Shown here: positions 25,220 to 34,892 of the stretch, piece by piece
Layout: each line of letters opens with the position of its first letter
Position numbering within the stretch: position 1 is the first letter of the stretch
DNA from: Ornithinimicrobium pratense
GTDB lineage: Bacteria; Actinomycetota; Actinomycetes; Actinomycetales; Dermatophilaceae
DNA length: 64,000 bases
Assembly: GCF_008843165.1 (NCBI RefSeq)
Contig: NZ_CP044427.1
Location: 434,001-498,000 of the forward strand
Direction of reading: 5' to 3'
Program-made: the position numbers and the translations under genes
Notes under the pieces: generated by a model
Told to the model about the DNA's origin: nothing
Database searches by the model: none
What the model saw: only the letters and a program-made list of their open reading frames with translations

Positions 25220-28200
25220 ATGACGTTGCACAAGCTCGCCGCAGGGAGCGGGTACACGTACCTGACGAAGCAGGTCGCTGCCCACGACGCCACCGAGAGG
25301 CGGCAGGTCGGCCTCGCCACCTACTACGAGGAGAAGGGCGAGGCGCCCGGGCGGTGGCTCGGCACCGGCCTCGCTGGCCTCGACCTCGCCGAGGGTGACA
25401 TCGTCACCGAGGAGCAGATGAAACTGCTGTTCGGGCAGGGCCACCACCCCCGTTCCGACGAACCTGAGGCCGCCGCGAAGGGGTGGGGTGCGTTGGGGCG
25501 CGCGTTCCCGACGTTCAATGCCACGTCCCTGCGGCAGGTGACGGCGCAGGCGTTCAGCGAGCACAACACCAGCCGGGGGTTGGCGTGGAACGCCCCGATT
25601 CCGGCGGAGGTTCGGGCTCAGATCCGCACTCAGGTGGCCCGGGGCGCTTTCGAGAAGCGACACGGCCGCGCCCCGATCGACGAGGCCGAGCTGACGACGT
25701 TCGTCGCGAAGGCGTCGCGGCCGGCGCAGGTGCCGGTGGCTGGGTTCGACCTGACGTTCTCGCCGGTGAAGTCGGTCTCGGCCCTGTGGGCCCTCGCCCC
25801 GGCCGAGGTCGCCCAGCAGGTAGGGGCCGCGCACGAGGACGCGGTCCGCTCCACCCTGGCGATGCTGGAGGCAGAGGTTGCGTTCACCCGGGTGGGCAAG
25901 GGCGGTATCCGCCAGGTCCCGGTGACCGGGTTGGTGGCGGCGGCGTTCGACCATCGGGACTCCCGCACCGGGGACCCGGACCTGCACACCCACGTCGTCG
26001 TCTCCAACAAGGTGCAGTCGCTGCCCGAGGAGGGCGGACGCTGGTTGACGTTGGACGGGCGGATGCTGTTCAAGGCCAAGGTGATGGCGTCTGAGCACTA
26101 CAACACCCACCTCGAAGCCGGGCTCGTGGAGCGGCTCGGTGTCCGCTTCGTCGACCGCCCCGGTCAGGAGGGCAAGCGAGCGGTGCGAGAGATCGCCGGG
26201 GTCGATCCAGTCCTGCTCACGGCGTGGTCGTCGCGCCGGCAGGCGATCGAGGCCCGGCAGGCCGAGCTCGCTTTAACCTTCCGGGCTGTCCACGGCCGCA
26301 CCCCCACCGCCATCGAGTCCCTGGCGCTGGCGCAGCAGGCGAACCTGGAGACCCGCCCCGGAAAGCACGAACCCCGCTCCGGGGCCGAGCAACGCCACGC
26401 CTGGCGGGCGCAGGCCACGTCAGTGCTCGCCCGCGACGGACGCAGCCCGGAGGAGATGGTCGCGAGTGCGGTGGGGGCGGGGTGGAGACGCCCCCGGAAG
26501 CGCGGCGGAGACGGTTGTATCTTCGCAGGTCACGAGGTGGAGACGCTCCAGCGACGCCTCCCGGAGCGGCGGGGTGGGGGCGTGCGCCCTCAGCTCCTCG
26601 CCGCCCGCGTCGTAAAGGTGCTGGAGGGGTCGCGGGCGACGTGGCAGGTCTGGCACGTGCGGGCCGAGACGCTGCGCCAGCTCCGCACCGCCCAGGTGCC
26701 GCTGGCCCACCTGGAGGAGCACGCGCGTGAGGTCGAGCGCTGGGTGCTGCAGGGCTTCTCGATACCGGTCGGTGTGCTTCCGGAGCTGGGTGAGCCGGAG
26801 GTGCTGCGTCGCCCGGACGGGCAGTCCGCCCACACGGTGCACGGCAGCCAGGCCTATACCTCCCGCGCGATCCTCGCTGCCGAGGACGAACTACTCAAAC
26901 TGGGGTTACGTCGCGACGGCCGCCAGGCCGCCCGGTCAGTGGTCGAGACCGTCCTGGCCGCCCAGAGCGCGGACGGGCCGCGCCTGGACCGGTCGCAGAC
27001 GGCGATGGTCCGCACCCTGGCCACGAGCGGGTGCCGGGTCCAGGTCGCCCTCGCCCCGGCGGGCGCCGGGAAGACCGCCGCGCTGCGGGTGCTGGCCCGG
27101 GCCTGGGAAGCCTCCGGTGGCACCGTCCTCGGTCTGGCGCCCACCGCGGTCGCGGCCGAGGAGCTCGGCCGGGCCACCGGCATCCCCGCGGACACCCTCG
27201 CCAAGTACCTCCACCAGACCACCGTGGGCGGAGCGGTCGGCCCGGGAACGTTGGTGCTGATCGACGAGGCGGGGATGGCCGGCACCCGCGACCTCGCAGC
27301 CGTGGTCCGGCACGTGGTCGACGCCGGCGGCAGCGTCCGGTTGGTCGGGGACGACCAGCAGCTGGCTGCCGTCACCGCCGGCGGGATCTTCCGGGACCTG
27401 GCCGAGCAGGGGCACGCGCACGGCACCACCGCCACCCTGACCGAGCTGCACCGGTTCACCGACCCGGCCGACGGCGCGGCCACCCTCGCCATCCGCGACG
27501 GCGACCCCGCCGCCCTGGAGCACTACCTCGACCACGACCGGGTCCACATTGGTGACACCGGGAACGTGGTCGAGGCGGCGTACGCCGCCTGGGCTGCTGA
27601 CCAGGAGGCCGGGCTGTCCAGCCTGCTGCTGGCCGCGACCCGCGACACCGTCTGTGAACTGAACCAGCGCGCGCGGACCGACCGCCTCGACACCACTGGG
27701 CAGCCGCCCGGACGCGAGGTGACCTTGGCCGACGGCACCCGCGCCAGCGCCGGTGACTCCGTGATCACCCGCCGCAACGACCGAACCCTGCGTGCTGGGG
27801 ATGGGTCGTGGGTCAAGAACGGCGACCGATGGCACGTCCTGGAGATTCACCCCGACGGAAGCCTCTCCGTCGAGCGCCACCGCGACGGTGGCGAGAGGAA
27901 GCGGCCTCACGTCAGCCTGTCGGCCGGGTACGTGGCCGAGCACGTGCAGCTGGGGTACGCCAGCACCATCCACGGAGCCCAGGGCGCAACCGTCGACACC
28001 ACCCACACCGTCCTGAACGGCACCGAGACCCGCCAGGCGTTGTACGTCGCCCTCTCCCGGGGCAGGCAGACCAACCATCTCTACCTCGCCACGCCTACAG
28101 CCTCGATGGATGGTGCCGGCCCCGTGGTCCAGGACACGGTCGTGGAGCCGCGGCAGGTGCTCGCCGACATCCTGGCCCGGGACGGCCGCGCGCTGTCCGC

Positions 28201-28990
28201 CACGGCGGTCGAGCGCGGTGACGCCGCCCAGCTGCTGCGCCAGGCGGTGCTGGCCTACCAGGACGCCCTCCCGGTCTTGGCCCAGCAGCACCTCGGACAT
28301 GAGCGCATGGCGCACTTGGACGAAGCGCTCGAGCACCGGGTGCCCGGCATTACCGCAGCGCCGGCCTACCCGCACCTGCGCGGCCAGCTCGCGCTGCGCT
28401 GGGTCGACGGCGCACCACCACAGACGGTGGTCGAAGAGGCGACCTGGTTCCGCGGCACCCAGTCCCTCACGGAGGCCGAAGACCCCGCCGCCGCCCTCGC
28501 CTGGCGCATCGCCGGGACCATCCCACCGTCGCACCGGGACGCACCCTTGCCCTGGCTGCCCGACGCCCCACCCGTCCTGCGGCAGGACGCGGAGAACAGC
28601 GACTACCTCGACCAGCTCACCCACCGGATCGACGACCTCAAGCAGCGCGTCGCAGACGAAGCACAGCGGGCGGGCGCCTCCGATCGAGCCCCCTGGCAAC
28701 GCACGCTGCCCCCAGAGGCCGACGACCAGCTCCTCGGCGACCTCGCCATCTGGCGCGCTGCCCACGAGATCCCACCCACCGACCCGAGCCCAACGGGCCC
28801 GCCCATCAAGGACCCCCAGGCAGCCAGACACCAGTCCCGCCTCATTCGCCGACTGGCGGTGCAGTCACCGGTCTCATCCGCGCCCACGGCAGACGGCGCG
28901 ACTGACAGGCTTCGAGCCAGCCAACGACAGGCAGACCGTCAACGTCTCCATGACGGTGCTACCCGCCACCTCTCTGGTCCGTCGCGATGA
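25220..28990 (+). CDS. MobF relaxase-helicase (TraA/TrwC type)
   Basis: The protein has 1256 residues from the ATG at 25220 (a GTG one codon earlier is possible; the 116 residues further upstream look non-coding). The relaxase domain begins MTLHKLAAGSGYTYLTKQ with the catalytic Tyr pair at residues 12 and 14, and has the HUH metal motif DPDLHTHVVVSNKVQ near residue 255. The helicase domain has Walker A APAGAGKTAAL near 615 and Walker B LVLIDEAGMAGTRDL near 678, and YASTIHGAQGATVD plus YVALSRGRQTNHLYL near 920-960. It would nick oriT and unwind the transferred strand. The C-terminal 250 residues are variable. Confidence 0.93.
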   Translation: MTLHKLAAGSGYTYLTKQVAAHDATERRQVGLATYYEEKGEAPGRWLGTGLAGLDLAEGDIVTEEQMKLLFGQGHHPRSDEPEAAAKGWGALGRAFPTFNATSLRQVTAQAFSEHNTSRGLAWNAPIPAEVRAQIRTQVARGAFEKRHGRAPIDEAELTTFVAKASRPAQVPVAGFDLTFSPVKSVSALWALAPAEVAQQVGAAHEDAVRSTLAMLEAEVAFTRVGKGGIRQVPVTGLVAAAFDHRDSRTGDPDLHTHVVVSNKVQSLPEEGGRWLTLDGRMLFKAKVMASEHYNTHLEAGLVERLGVRFVDRPGQEGKRAVREIAGVDPVLLTAWSSRRQAIEARQAELALTFRAVHGRTPTAIESLALAQQANLETRPGKHEPRSGAEQRHAWRAQATSVLARDGRSPEEMVASAVGAGWRRPRKRGGDGCIFAGHEVETLQRRLPERRGGGVRPQLLAARVVKVLEGSRATWQVWHVRAETLRQLRTAQVPLAHLEEHAREVERWVLQGFSIPVGVLPELGEPEVLRRPDGQSAHTVHGSQAYTSRAILAAEDELLKLGLRRDGRQAARSVVETVLAAQSADGPRLDRSQTAMVRTLATSGCRVQVALAPAGAGKTAALRVLARAWEASGGTVLGLAPTAVAAEELGRATGIPADTLAKYLHQTTVGGAVGPGTLVLIDEAGMAGTRDLAAVVRHVVDAGGSVRLVGDDQQLAAVTAGGIFRDLAEQGHAHGTTATLTELHRFTDPADGAATLAIRDGDPAALEHYLDHDRVHIGDTGNVVEAAYAAWAADQEAGLSSLLLAATRDTVCELNQRARTDRLDTTGQPPGREVTLADGTRASAGDSVITRRNDRTLRAGDGSWVKNGDRWHVLEIHPDGSLSVERHRDGGERKRPHVSLSAGYVAEHVQLGYASTIHGAQGATVDTTHTVLNGTETRQALYVALSRGRQTNHLYLATPTASMDGAGPVVQDTVVEPRQVLADILARDGRALSATAVERGDAAQLLRQAVLAYQDALPVLAQQHLGHERMAHLDEALEHRVPGITAAPAYPHLRGQLALRWVDGAPPQTVVEEATWFRGTQSLTEAEDPAAALAWRIAGTIPPSHRDAPLPWLPDAPPVLRQDAENSDYLDQLTHRIDDLKQRVADEAQRAGASDRAPWQRTLPPEADDQLLGDLAIWRAAHEIPPTDPSPTGPPIKDPQAARHQSRLIRRLAVQSPVSSAPTADGATDRLRASQRQADRQRLHDGATRHLSGPSR

Positions 28991-29235
28991 CCAAAGTGCA
29001 CCGCAAGAACGCGGAACCGCGCGGTCGATACATCGCTGTACCGCCGAGGTGCGTGACATCCCGCCTCCGCCGATGTCCGGATGGCCGTGAGCTAGAACCT
29101 CGAGAACTGCAGTGGCAGCGTCACTCGACCTGCCATGCAACACAGAAGGCGACTTCGACGACTCCAAGAGAGGAGCCCTGCAGCCGAGCCGGTGACCGCA
29201 CCGAAGGCTACTTGCAGGTTCGAGGGCTGGTGAGG
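28991..29235 (+). other. gap between relaxase and cargo
   Basis: Composition drops from GC-rich relaxase to AT-richer cargo here. An open frame continues upstream of the next gene but has unlikely codon use. No element recognised. Confidence 0.35.
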
Positions 29236-30777
29236 ATGTATGTTCTTCGGGTGGCTGTCGAACCTCCAAGACGCGCAAGGGTGCAAGTTCCGGGTTGGAT
29301 TTGGGGCGGTAACCCTAAAGGACTTTTGGATGGGTGTGAGATGTTGTCACGTCCGGACCGTCAGGGGCGGTTCTTAGTCCAAACTGAGGAGGCGTACCGG
29401 TACCAGCGTCCCGATCTCGTCCGCCTGAGAACGATCGCTAAGCCCTTCGATTCTACGCCTCGATGGGACGAGTTCGGGCGCCTGTCTGAAAGGGTGACGG
29501 TAGAACTCCCAGAGCGGGTGGCTTCGACTCTCCAGCGGCAACTGACCAAGGCTGAGGGGCGAGGAGAGCTTGTTGACCTACTAAACCACCAACTCTTAGT
29601 GTTGCACACCTTGCCTCTAGATCAACTACCCACTCAGTCCAAGTACCTGGTCGAAACCCTCAACGCTATAACTTTCAAAGATGATCCGTCGAGTGGGCCA
29701 TTTAGAAGTACTTGGGTCCACCTAGTCGAAACTAACCCCGCTCTTCATCATCGCCTCAAGTTGGCCTCCGTTTGGGTGCGCATAGGACAAGATCCACGGC
29801 TAGGAGGGGGCGATCCTACGCACCTGAAACGACTCAACACGCAACAAGATGCGATCTTCTCCTCCTCCGCTGGCTTGTACGATGGCGTGCTGACCTTCGA
29901 CGCCTACTTGAATCCACTACTTGCCGCTGGAGCTCCGGGGATATGGGCGGTCAGCGTGTTCCGATCCTTCGGCACGCTGATCTTTAGTTTGGGCTCCTTT
30001 GTGTCTGGCACAGAAGGCGAGGCCTCCGAACTCTTGCAACTGGTCCGGACTCCGGGCGCGAAAGAGGCGACCGAGTTTCGCCCACTTTCCGTCTCGGCGG
30101 CTGATGCCGCGCTCCATTGGTGGATCGAGCATCTCAACCTCTTGTTCGGCGTGCTCAGCGATCTGTCTCCTTTCGCTGATCGCGAGGGCGACTACCAGCC
30201 AGCTAAGCATCTTGAGGCACTGCTTACATTCGAACAGATCTTCCGCCGGACGACATCCATGCTGGTCGCCCATCGCGATACCAACGCTCGGCGCACCCTG
30301 CTCTTCACCATTTTGGACTCCATGGAGGGCGTGCGAGGCACGAACCTCATCACAATGTTCACCCTCGGTCACGCTACAAAGGTCTTACAGCGCTTAGAGA
30401 CATGTATTCCATCTCCCGCGGCGGAGATCCTCTTGCCAACCGCGCGGCGCGCTGTCTCCGCTCTTGAAGAGATGCAGCAAGGCTTCTTTATTCGTCGTCA
30501 GCTGGGAACGGTCACGGTAGACCTGCAACTTGGGCCCGGAAATACGCGCCACCTCTCGGTCGAGGCCGCGACAGCGTTGTACCTGAAGATCTTGCGTGAC
30601 GCCACTCACGGCCACGGTTCCGACAAGGAATCGTCCAAGGCACAGACCGCGGCCTTGCTCGCACACCATGACGGAGAAATTCCGCACGACGTGAGTCTAC
30701 TGGGTTACCTGTACCTAATCGATATCCTGGCCCATCCTGAACGCCTACCGCGGGTTCTCTTTCGGGGAGGCAAGTGA
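29236..30777 (+). CDS. uncharacterised 513-residue cargo protein
   Basis: I do not recognise this protein. The ATG at 29236 is chosen because GAGGG lies 9 bases before it; an in-frame GTG at 29230 is possible. It is soluble-looking and helix-rich: an N-terminal domain (residues 1-75), then long amphipathic stretches such as STLQRQLTKAEGRGELVDLL, ALHWWIEHLNLLFGVLSDLS and HLEALLTFEQIFRRTTSMLV. No P-loop, nuclease motif or membrane span is visible. Base composition is clearly more AT-rich than the flanking chromosome. It ends 7 bases before the HNH-like gene, so the two are almost certainly co-transcribed and may form one system. Confidence 0.75.
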   Translation: MYVLRVAVEPPRRARVQVPGWIWGGNPKGLLDGCEMLSRPDRQGRFLVQTEEAYRYQRPDLVRLRTIAKPFDSTPRWDEFGRLSERVTVELPERVASTLQRQLTKAEGRGELVDLLNHQLLVLHTLPLDQLPTQSKYLVETLNAITFKDDPSSGPFRSTWVHLVETNPALHHRLKLASVWVRIGQDPRLGGGDPTHLKRLNTQQDAIFSSSAGLYDGVLTFDAYLNPLLAAGAPGIWAVSVFRSFGTLIFSLGSFVSGTEGEASELLQLVRTPGAKEATEFRPLSVSAADAALHWWIEHLNLLFGVLSDLSPFADREGDYQPAKHLEALLTFEQIFRRTTSMLVAHRDTNARRTLLFTILDSMEGVRGTNLITMFTLGHATKVLQRLETCIPSPAAEILLPTARRAVSALEEMQQGFFIRRQLGTVTVDLQLGPGNTRHLSVEAATALYLKILRDATHGHGSDKESSKAQTAALLAHHDGEIPHDVSLLGYLYLIDILAHPERLPRVLFRGGK

Positions 30778-30784
30778 GTGGGCG

Positions 30785-31780
30785 ATGGTGAACAGCACTA
30801 TGTCACGTCGACTCTACGCGGACCTGGCCTTGCGGCGCGGACAAATAGACTTACCAGGCAAGATCAACTGGCGCGACGTGCAGAGCGGAGGTGAGGAGTT
30901 GGAACGCTTGAGGACCGTGGGCACAACGCTCACTGACCAGCAGCCGCGTGCATGTGGATTGTGTGGTGATGTCCGCAAACTCTCCCGGGCTCACGTTCCA
31001 CCCCAGGCCGCTGGTAACGGCACCAGTGTCGAGCGTGCAGCCGATCTTATTGACGATGAGCGGCTTCGTCGGCCCGGACGCTGGGTCAGGGGTGGGATGT
31101 GGGTGCGGGGTTTGTGCGCAGACTGCAACAATCTCGCCGGCGTCGCCCACGACCGCGCCTATGCCGACTTCGCCAGCCAGGTCACACGTCTCTCGACGCC
31201 AACTGCGAGGCTTCTGGCCGTTATCCCGGGAGAGGCTCCCGCAGCTCGTTTCGCGCCCGGGCTAGTCGCACGGTGTGTCTTGTTCGGAATGTTCGCAGTT
31301 AACTTGCGACTCCGGGTGATATTCCCGGAGTTAGCTCACGATCTATTGCACGAGCCCTCGCCAGGGCACGGCCCAATCAGATGGCCAGATCGAGTTGCTT
31401 TGCGATTGGGGCGAACGCATCCCCTCTATCCAAGAGCGGGGGTTATATCCAGCGGGGTGTGGGCCATGAGAGTGCTAAAAGAAAGGGTCGCGCACTTCAC
31501 CTTTGCTGATATCGTCTTCCCCCCTCTCTCGTGGTCCCTGGTGCCAACTGACGACGACGAAACTGCCCGATTAGGTCCACAGATCACCACCGACCTAGTC
31601 GATGCGAGCGACTGGGTACATTACGGCCCAGACCGGACCAACGTAGACTTGCGGTCGCTGGCGCGTTCACTACCAGCCATTGCCCTGCCCCTCCTGGCCC
31701 GGACCAACGATTGGGTGGAGTTGATGACTCGTGACGGCAGCGATGCTGATGCAGTCATCGTTTTTGGGAGAATTCCCTAG
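30785..31780 (+). CDS. HNH-like zinc-finger protein, putative nuclease
   Basis: The protein has 331 residues from the ATG at 30785. A four-Cys zinc knuckle frames an HNH-like core: C57-x2-C60 (ACGLCGDVRK), SRAHVPPQ with His70, then GLCADCNN with C111-x2-C114 and Asn115-Asn116. His followed by V-P-P is the usual first catalytic His strand of HNH nucleases. Residues 130-331 form a larger domain with no known motif. It is the second gene of a two-gene cassette with the 513-residue protein. I infer a nucleic-acid-cutting effector; the AT-rich composition suggests a foreign source. Confidence 0.72.
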   Translation: MVNSTMSRRLYADLALRRGQIDLPGKINWRDVQSGGEELERLRTVGTTLTDQQPRACGLCGDVRKLSRAHVPPQAAGNGTSVERAADLIDDERLRRPGRWVRGGMWVRGLCADCNNLAGVAHDRAYADFASQVTRLSTPTARLLAVIPGEAPAARFAPGLVARCVLFGMFAVNLRLRVIFPELAHDLLHEPSPGHGPIRWPDRVALRLGRTHPLYPRAGVISSGVWAMRVLKERVAHFTFADIVFPPLSWSLVPTDDDETARLGPQITTDLVDASDWVHYGPDRTNVDLRSLARSLPAIALPLLARTNDWVELMTRDGSDADAVIVFGRIP

Positions 31781-32211
31781 ATGGCAACCAATGAGGTAGC
31801 GGGGATGCAGTCTGCTTCGGCTGGTCTCCCGACGAGGGCGTGGCCGGCGACGCACACGACTTTGCCGCATCCCGGTAGTGTTCCGCCCGCGGCCGTGCAG
31901 CCGGTAAGGCACCACACGGGTCTTCCCTCACGGGTAAGAGAAGGGCTGCAAGTAGACCCCGGTGGTGCGCCGCCAGACGCGCGCATCTGCCGCCTTGGGC
32001 ACGGTGTGCCGCTTCGCTAGAGGGCTGGAGCCCAACGTGCACTACTGAGCCCATGCGCTTGCCGACAGCCATTCCCCGTCACGGGCGCTGAAGGACGGTC
32101 GGCGCCAGCTCCGGAATGCCAACAAGGCAGATATGACGTTTGGTCACGCCAGGGACGTCTCCCGAGGGCCGGGTCGATGAGGTCGCGCGCAGGGGGGATG
32201 GTTCACACCTA
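31781..32211 (+). other. non-coding gap in island cargo
   Basis: Several short open frames exist on both strands (for example a Cys-containing one at 31777-31986, minus). None has a ribosome site, a recognisable family or convincing codon use. I see only possible gene remnants. Confidence 0.4.
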
Positions 32212-32736
32212 TTAGGAATTGAACTCTCTGAAGAACCACTCACATCGGTCGGGCACGATCTGCGCCAGTTCAGCGCTGACGTCGATTTGATACTGAGCGG
32301 CTAACAGTCCTACCTGCTCACCGACTGGCTCTCGGAGCCACCGCAGAACCCGTTCCAGCGCCTGTAGGTCCACGGGCGGTGGACGATCCAGGTCGTAAGT
32401 GCTGAGGTTGGACATGAACTCGGTGAAGTGACGACGGATCGTCTTTAGCTCTGTTTTCAACTCCCGACCTAGACCGGGAGTGCGCAGCAGGGTGCCGATG
32501 AACTGGCGGATATAGCTCGCCGATGCTGCGCAGCGCAGCGGGTCTTCCCTATGGTGTGCCGGCCACAAGAGGCGGCGATCCTCCAGCTCATCGATCAACT
32601 GCACCGCAACGTCGCGATCACTGAGGTCGACTTGCCACTGCGCACCGAGAGAGAACCCTCCAACGCCAGCGCTGGCGCCAGTCAACTTGTATTTGGGCAC
32701 ACGCCATGATGGCACGAGGTACGGACCGAAGGTCAC
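32212..32736 (-). CDS. DUF6650-like hypothetical protein
   Basis: The protein has 174 residues from a GTG at 32736; a later GTG (VPKYKLTG) could be the true start. KLTGASAGVGGFSLGAQWQV, then VQLIDELEDRRLLWPAHHRE and a helical YIRQFIGTLLRTPGLGRELKTEL stretch resemble DUF6650 proteins found in stress or defence islands. That assignment rests on remembered pattern only. It is alone on the minus strand in the cargo. Confidence 0.55.
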   Translation of the reverse strand: MTFGPYLVPSWRVPKYKLTGASAGVGGFSLGAQWQVDLSDRDVAVQLIDELEDRRLLWPAHHREDPLRCAASASYIRQFIGTLLRTPGLGRELKTELKTIRRHFTEFMSNLSTYDLDRPPPVDLQALERVLRWLREPVGEQVGLLAAQYQIDVSAELAQIVPDRCEWFFREFNS

Positions 32737-33153
32737 TCATGCGGGGGTCCGGTGCCCAGCGCGGGCGCATCCGCATCTGCCGCAACCAGGAATCAAGGTC
32801 AGCTTGTCGCCGCCTCACAGAGGGGAGAGACCCCGCCCGCGCCCCCTAGTCTCGTTGCTCGGTCATGACGGTCCGCGGGCGGGAAGGAACCGATTCGGCG
32901 CCGCCCGCGTCGTAGCGGTATGACGGGGCCAACTCCAGCGGGGGCGCGCGGGCCGTGCCTCGGGACGCCGAAGTGTCAGAGGACTTGGCCGCCGCTGCGG
33001 ACCGTACGGGGCTGGAGCTCATCAACATCGAGCCCGAGGGAGGACCCTGACCTCATCAGCGAGCCTGAAGGTTGCCCTATCAATGGCCTCCGTAGGGGCC
33101 AGAGGGTCATACGTTAAGCGCACGGTGGAGTGACAAGTGGGGAAGGTTCCAGG
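32737..33153 (+). other. gap with possible gene remnant
   Basis: No full gene was seen. An in-frame stretch ending near 33051 reads VSEDLAAAADRTGLELINIE and stops soon after; it looks like a decayed C-terminus. GGGGAAGG near 33139 serves the following lipoprotein. Confidence 0.35.
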
Positions 33154-33897
33154 ATGACGTCGATCGGTCTTCAAGGATTCTCAAGTCGCCTCGGGGTGGT
33201 GGTCCTGATGGCAGTCTTCGTGCTTGTCACCGCTTCCTGCGCCAACCTTGAGAAGGGCGGGGCTACCACTGCGTCACAAGATGCATCGGTCGCGTCGGCA
33301 CCAGCAGATGCCTCGGTCACATTGTCACCACCAGATGAGTCGGTCGCATCGGCACCACCAGATGAGTCGGTCGCAACATCCTTAGAGCCTGAGGGCAGCC
33401 GGGCGCCGGCCGTGGACCGAGACTTCGCTGACATGGTTGCGGCCTACACCGACGAGCATCCCGATACCTTCGCCAGCGTCGGCTGGACCGGTGAGGACTA
33501 CAGCGGATTCACGATCCAAGTGGCCGCGGGGCAGGAGGACACACCCGAGGTCGCCTGGCTACGTCGACAAGTACCCGATGCGGCGCATGGAGGGGAGCGG
33601 GTTGAGTTCGTTACGGTCACCCATTCTTTCAGCACCCTCGACCACATCCGTGATCTCTTGCGGCCGCGGATGCTCGACGGCCAAATTAATGGGTTGGGGC
33701 TTGGCAGTCTTGAGAATGTGGTCTGGGTGCTTGCTTCGCGAGGGCAGATCGAAGAGGCAGGCGGAGAAGAGGTCCTGCTCGAGCTGCTTTACTCGGACCT
33801 TCCCGACGAGTTTCAAGATGTTCTACTTCTAGAGGAATCGGAAATGCCTATCGTTGGAATGGAGGTGGGACCTGAGACGTCACTGAACTCACCCTGA
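33154..33897 (+). CDS. putative lipoprotein with Ser-Val repeat
   Basis: The protein has 247 residues from the ATG at 33154. The signal is VVVLMAVFVLVTASC, with the lipobox Cys. A repeat region (ASVASAPADASV, then ESVASAPPDESV, about residues 43-75) forms a spacer, followed by a globular domain of about 160 residues (DFADMVAAYTDEHPDTFASVGW to MPIVGMEVGP). The family was not recognised. The repeats are encoded by near-identical 36-base units and could vary in number. It is the second lipoprotein-type cargo besides the IS-split one at 37.5 kb. Confidence 0.65.
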   Translation: MTSIGLQGFSSRLGVVVLMAVFVLVTASCANLEKGGATTASQDASVASAPADASVTLSPPDESVASAPPDESVATSLEPEGSRAPAVDRDFADMVAAYTDEHPDTFASVGWTGEDYSGFTIQVAAGQEDTPEVAWLRRQVPDAAHGGERVEFVTVTHSFSTLDHIRDLLRPRMLDGQINGLGLGSLENVVWVLASRGQIEEAGGEEVLLELLYSDLPDEFQDVLLLEESEMPIVGMEVGPETSLNSP

Positions 33898-34219
33898 ACA
33901 TGAGCATAGCCCGTGCGGGTATGCGTCCATTTAACGCAGGATCGGGGTACCCGGGTAGACCAGCCGTCCAGCCCTGGAAAGGCTCATGGCGAGCCATCGG
34001 GCTACAGGTGAACGCCTGCTGTTCGCCGTCAGGTTGCCGCCTGGCCAGGAGGTCGAGATTACGAGCCGCGTCACGGAGCACTGCCAGACCGAACCCCGTT
34101 TGATCGTCTTTGTTCAACGGCTGACCTAGGCCACCCCCGGTACGTCGATCATTCGCTCTGAGCGCACGTCCGACGCCCTGTACTGCCGCGGGTACTGCGT
34201 CAACAGGTGCTGATGGAGC
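33898..34219. other. non-coding gap in island cargo
   Basis: No supported gene. A minus-strand frame (33848-34117) overlaps the lipoprotein 3' end and has no start signal or recognisable domain. Confidence 0.35.
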
Positions 34220-34426
34220 TCATGTCAAACGGGTAACGCGCGCTGTCCCCGGAACCGAGGCGTAGTCGACGAGGTAGAGATTCTCATCGGAGTTTAAGCG
34301 GTCGAGCAGGGTAGTCAACGGCACACCGCTGATGAACTCGTCCGTTGAGAACGACCACGGCGGACTGGAGCCAATCAGGTAAACGGGCATCTCCTCGATG
34401 CCCCGAACGGAGTAGATGTGACCCAT
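34220..34426 (-). CDS. small hypothetical protein
   Basis: The 68 residues begin MGHIYSVRGIEEMPVYLIGS and have a plausible globular mix of residues. There is no recognised family and no strong ribosome site, so this is tentative. Confidence 0.3.
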   Translation of the reverse strand: MGHIYSVRGIEEMPVYLIGSSPPWSFSTDEFISGVPLTTLLDRLNSDENLYLVDYASVPGTARVTRLT

Positions 34427-34892
34427 GGCTCCAAGGTACCCCGGTCTGGAGCACGTCCGACTTTGCCGCCTTGCGCGTGCGCAGGGACAGCGCGCTACTC
34501 AAGCACGGGGTCCTTGGCCCGCCCCACAGACATGGGCCGCGCATCACATCGGCGGGCGCGGCTCGGTTGAGTTGCCAGAGCTGGAATGTCTAGGGCACGT
34601 CGTAGCCCACCACCCATAGCGTGTATGGACCCAAAACCACGAAGGAGGGCGGGTCTGACCTGACGGCCCTCTGCAGCAACAGGAGCGGTACGAGGAACAC
34701 GAGGATCCTGCTGCCATCGTAAGGGCACCCTTCCGCACGGCCAGAAGCAGGAACACGCCCGCCGACGACCTTCCTTCGACGTCAAGAAGCTCGCCCAGCT
34801 ACGTCGAGGCCTGCCCGGTGCGCCAGCAGGTCGCGATTTGGGTCAGCAGGATGGTGCGGCAAGATAGCCTCGACCGCATACGGAGGAGTTCA
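34427..34892. other. non-coding gap in island cargo
   Basis: I see no credible gene here; short overlapping frames on both strands only. GGAGGAG at its right edge belongs to the next gene. Confidence 0.35.

Noticed and set aside
26936-28831. 631-codon minus-strand frame opposite the relaxase gene
   Set aside because: It is the shadow of the GC-rich relaxase gene, which has all its motifs in the plus frame.
28987-29235. 83-codon extension of the 513-residue cargo protein
   Set aside because: Codon use and composition look non-coding and a ribosome site supports the ATG at 29236.
31777-31986. Minus-strand Cys-containing frame after the HNH-like gene
   Set aside because: It has several Cys, but spacing does not match a known zinc ribbon and there is no ribosome site.
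33848-34117. 89-codon minus-strand frame
   Set aside because: Overlaps the lipoprotein 3' end, no start signal, no recognisable domain.
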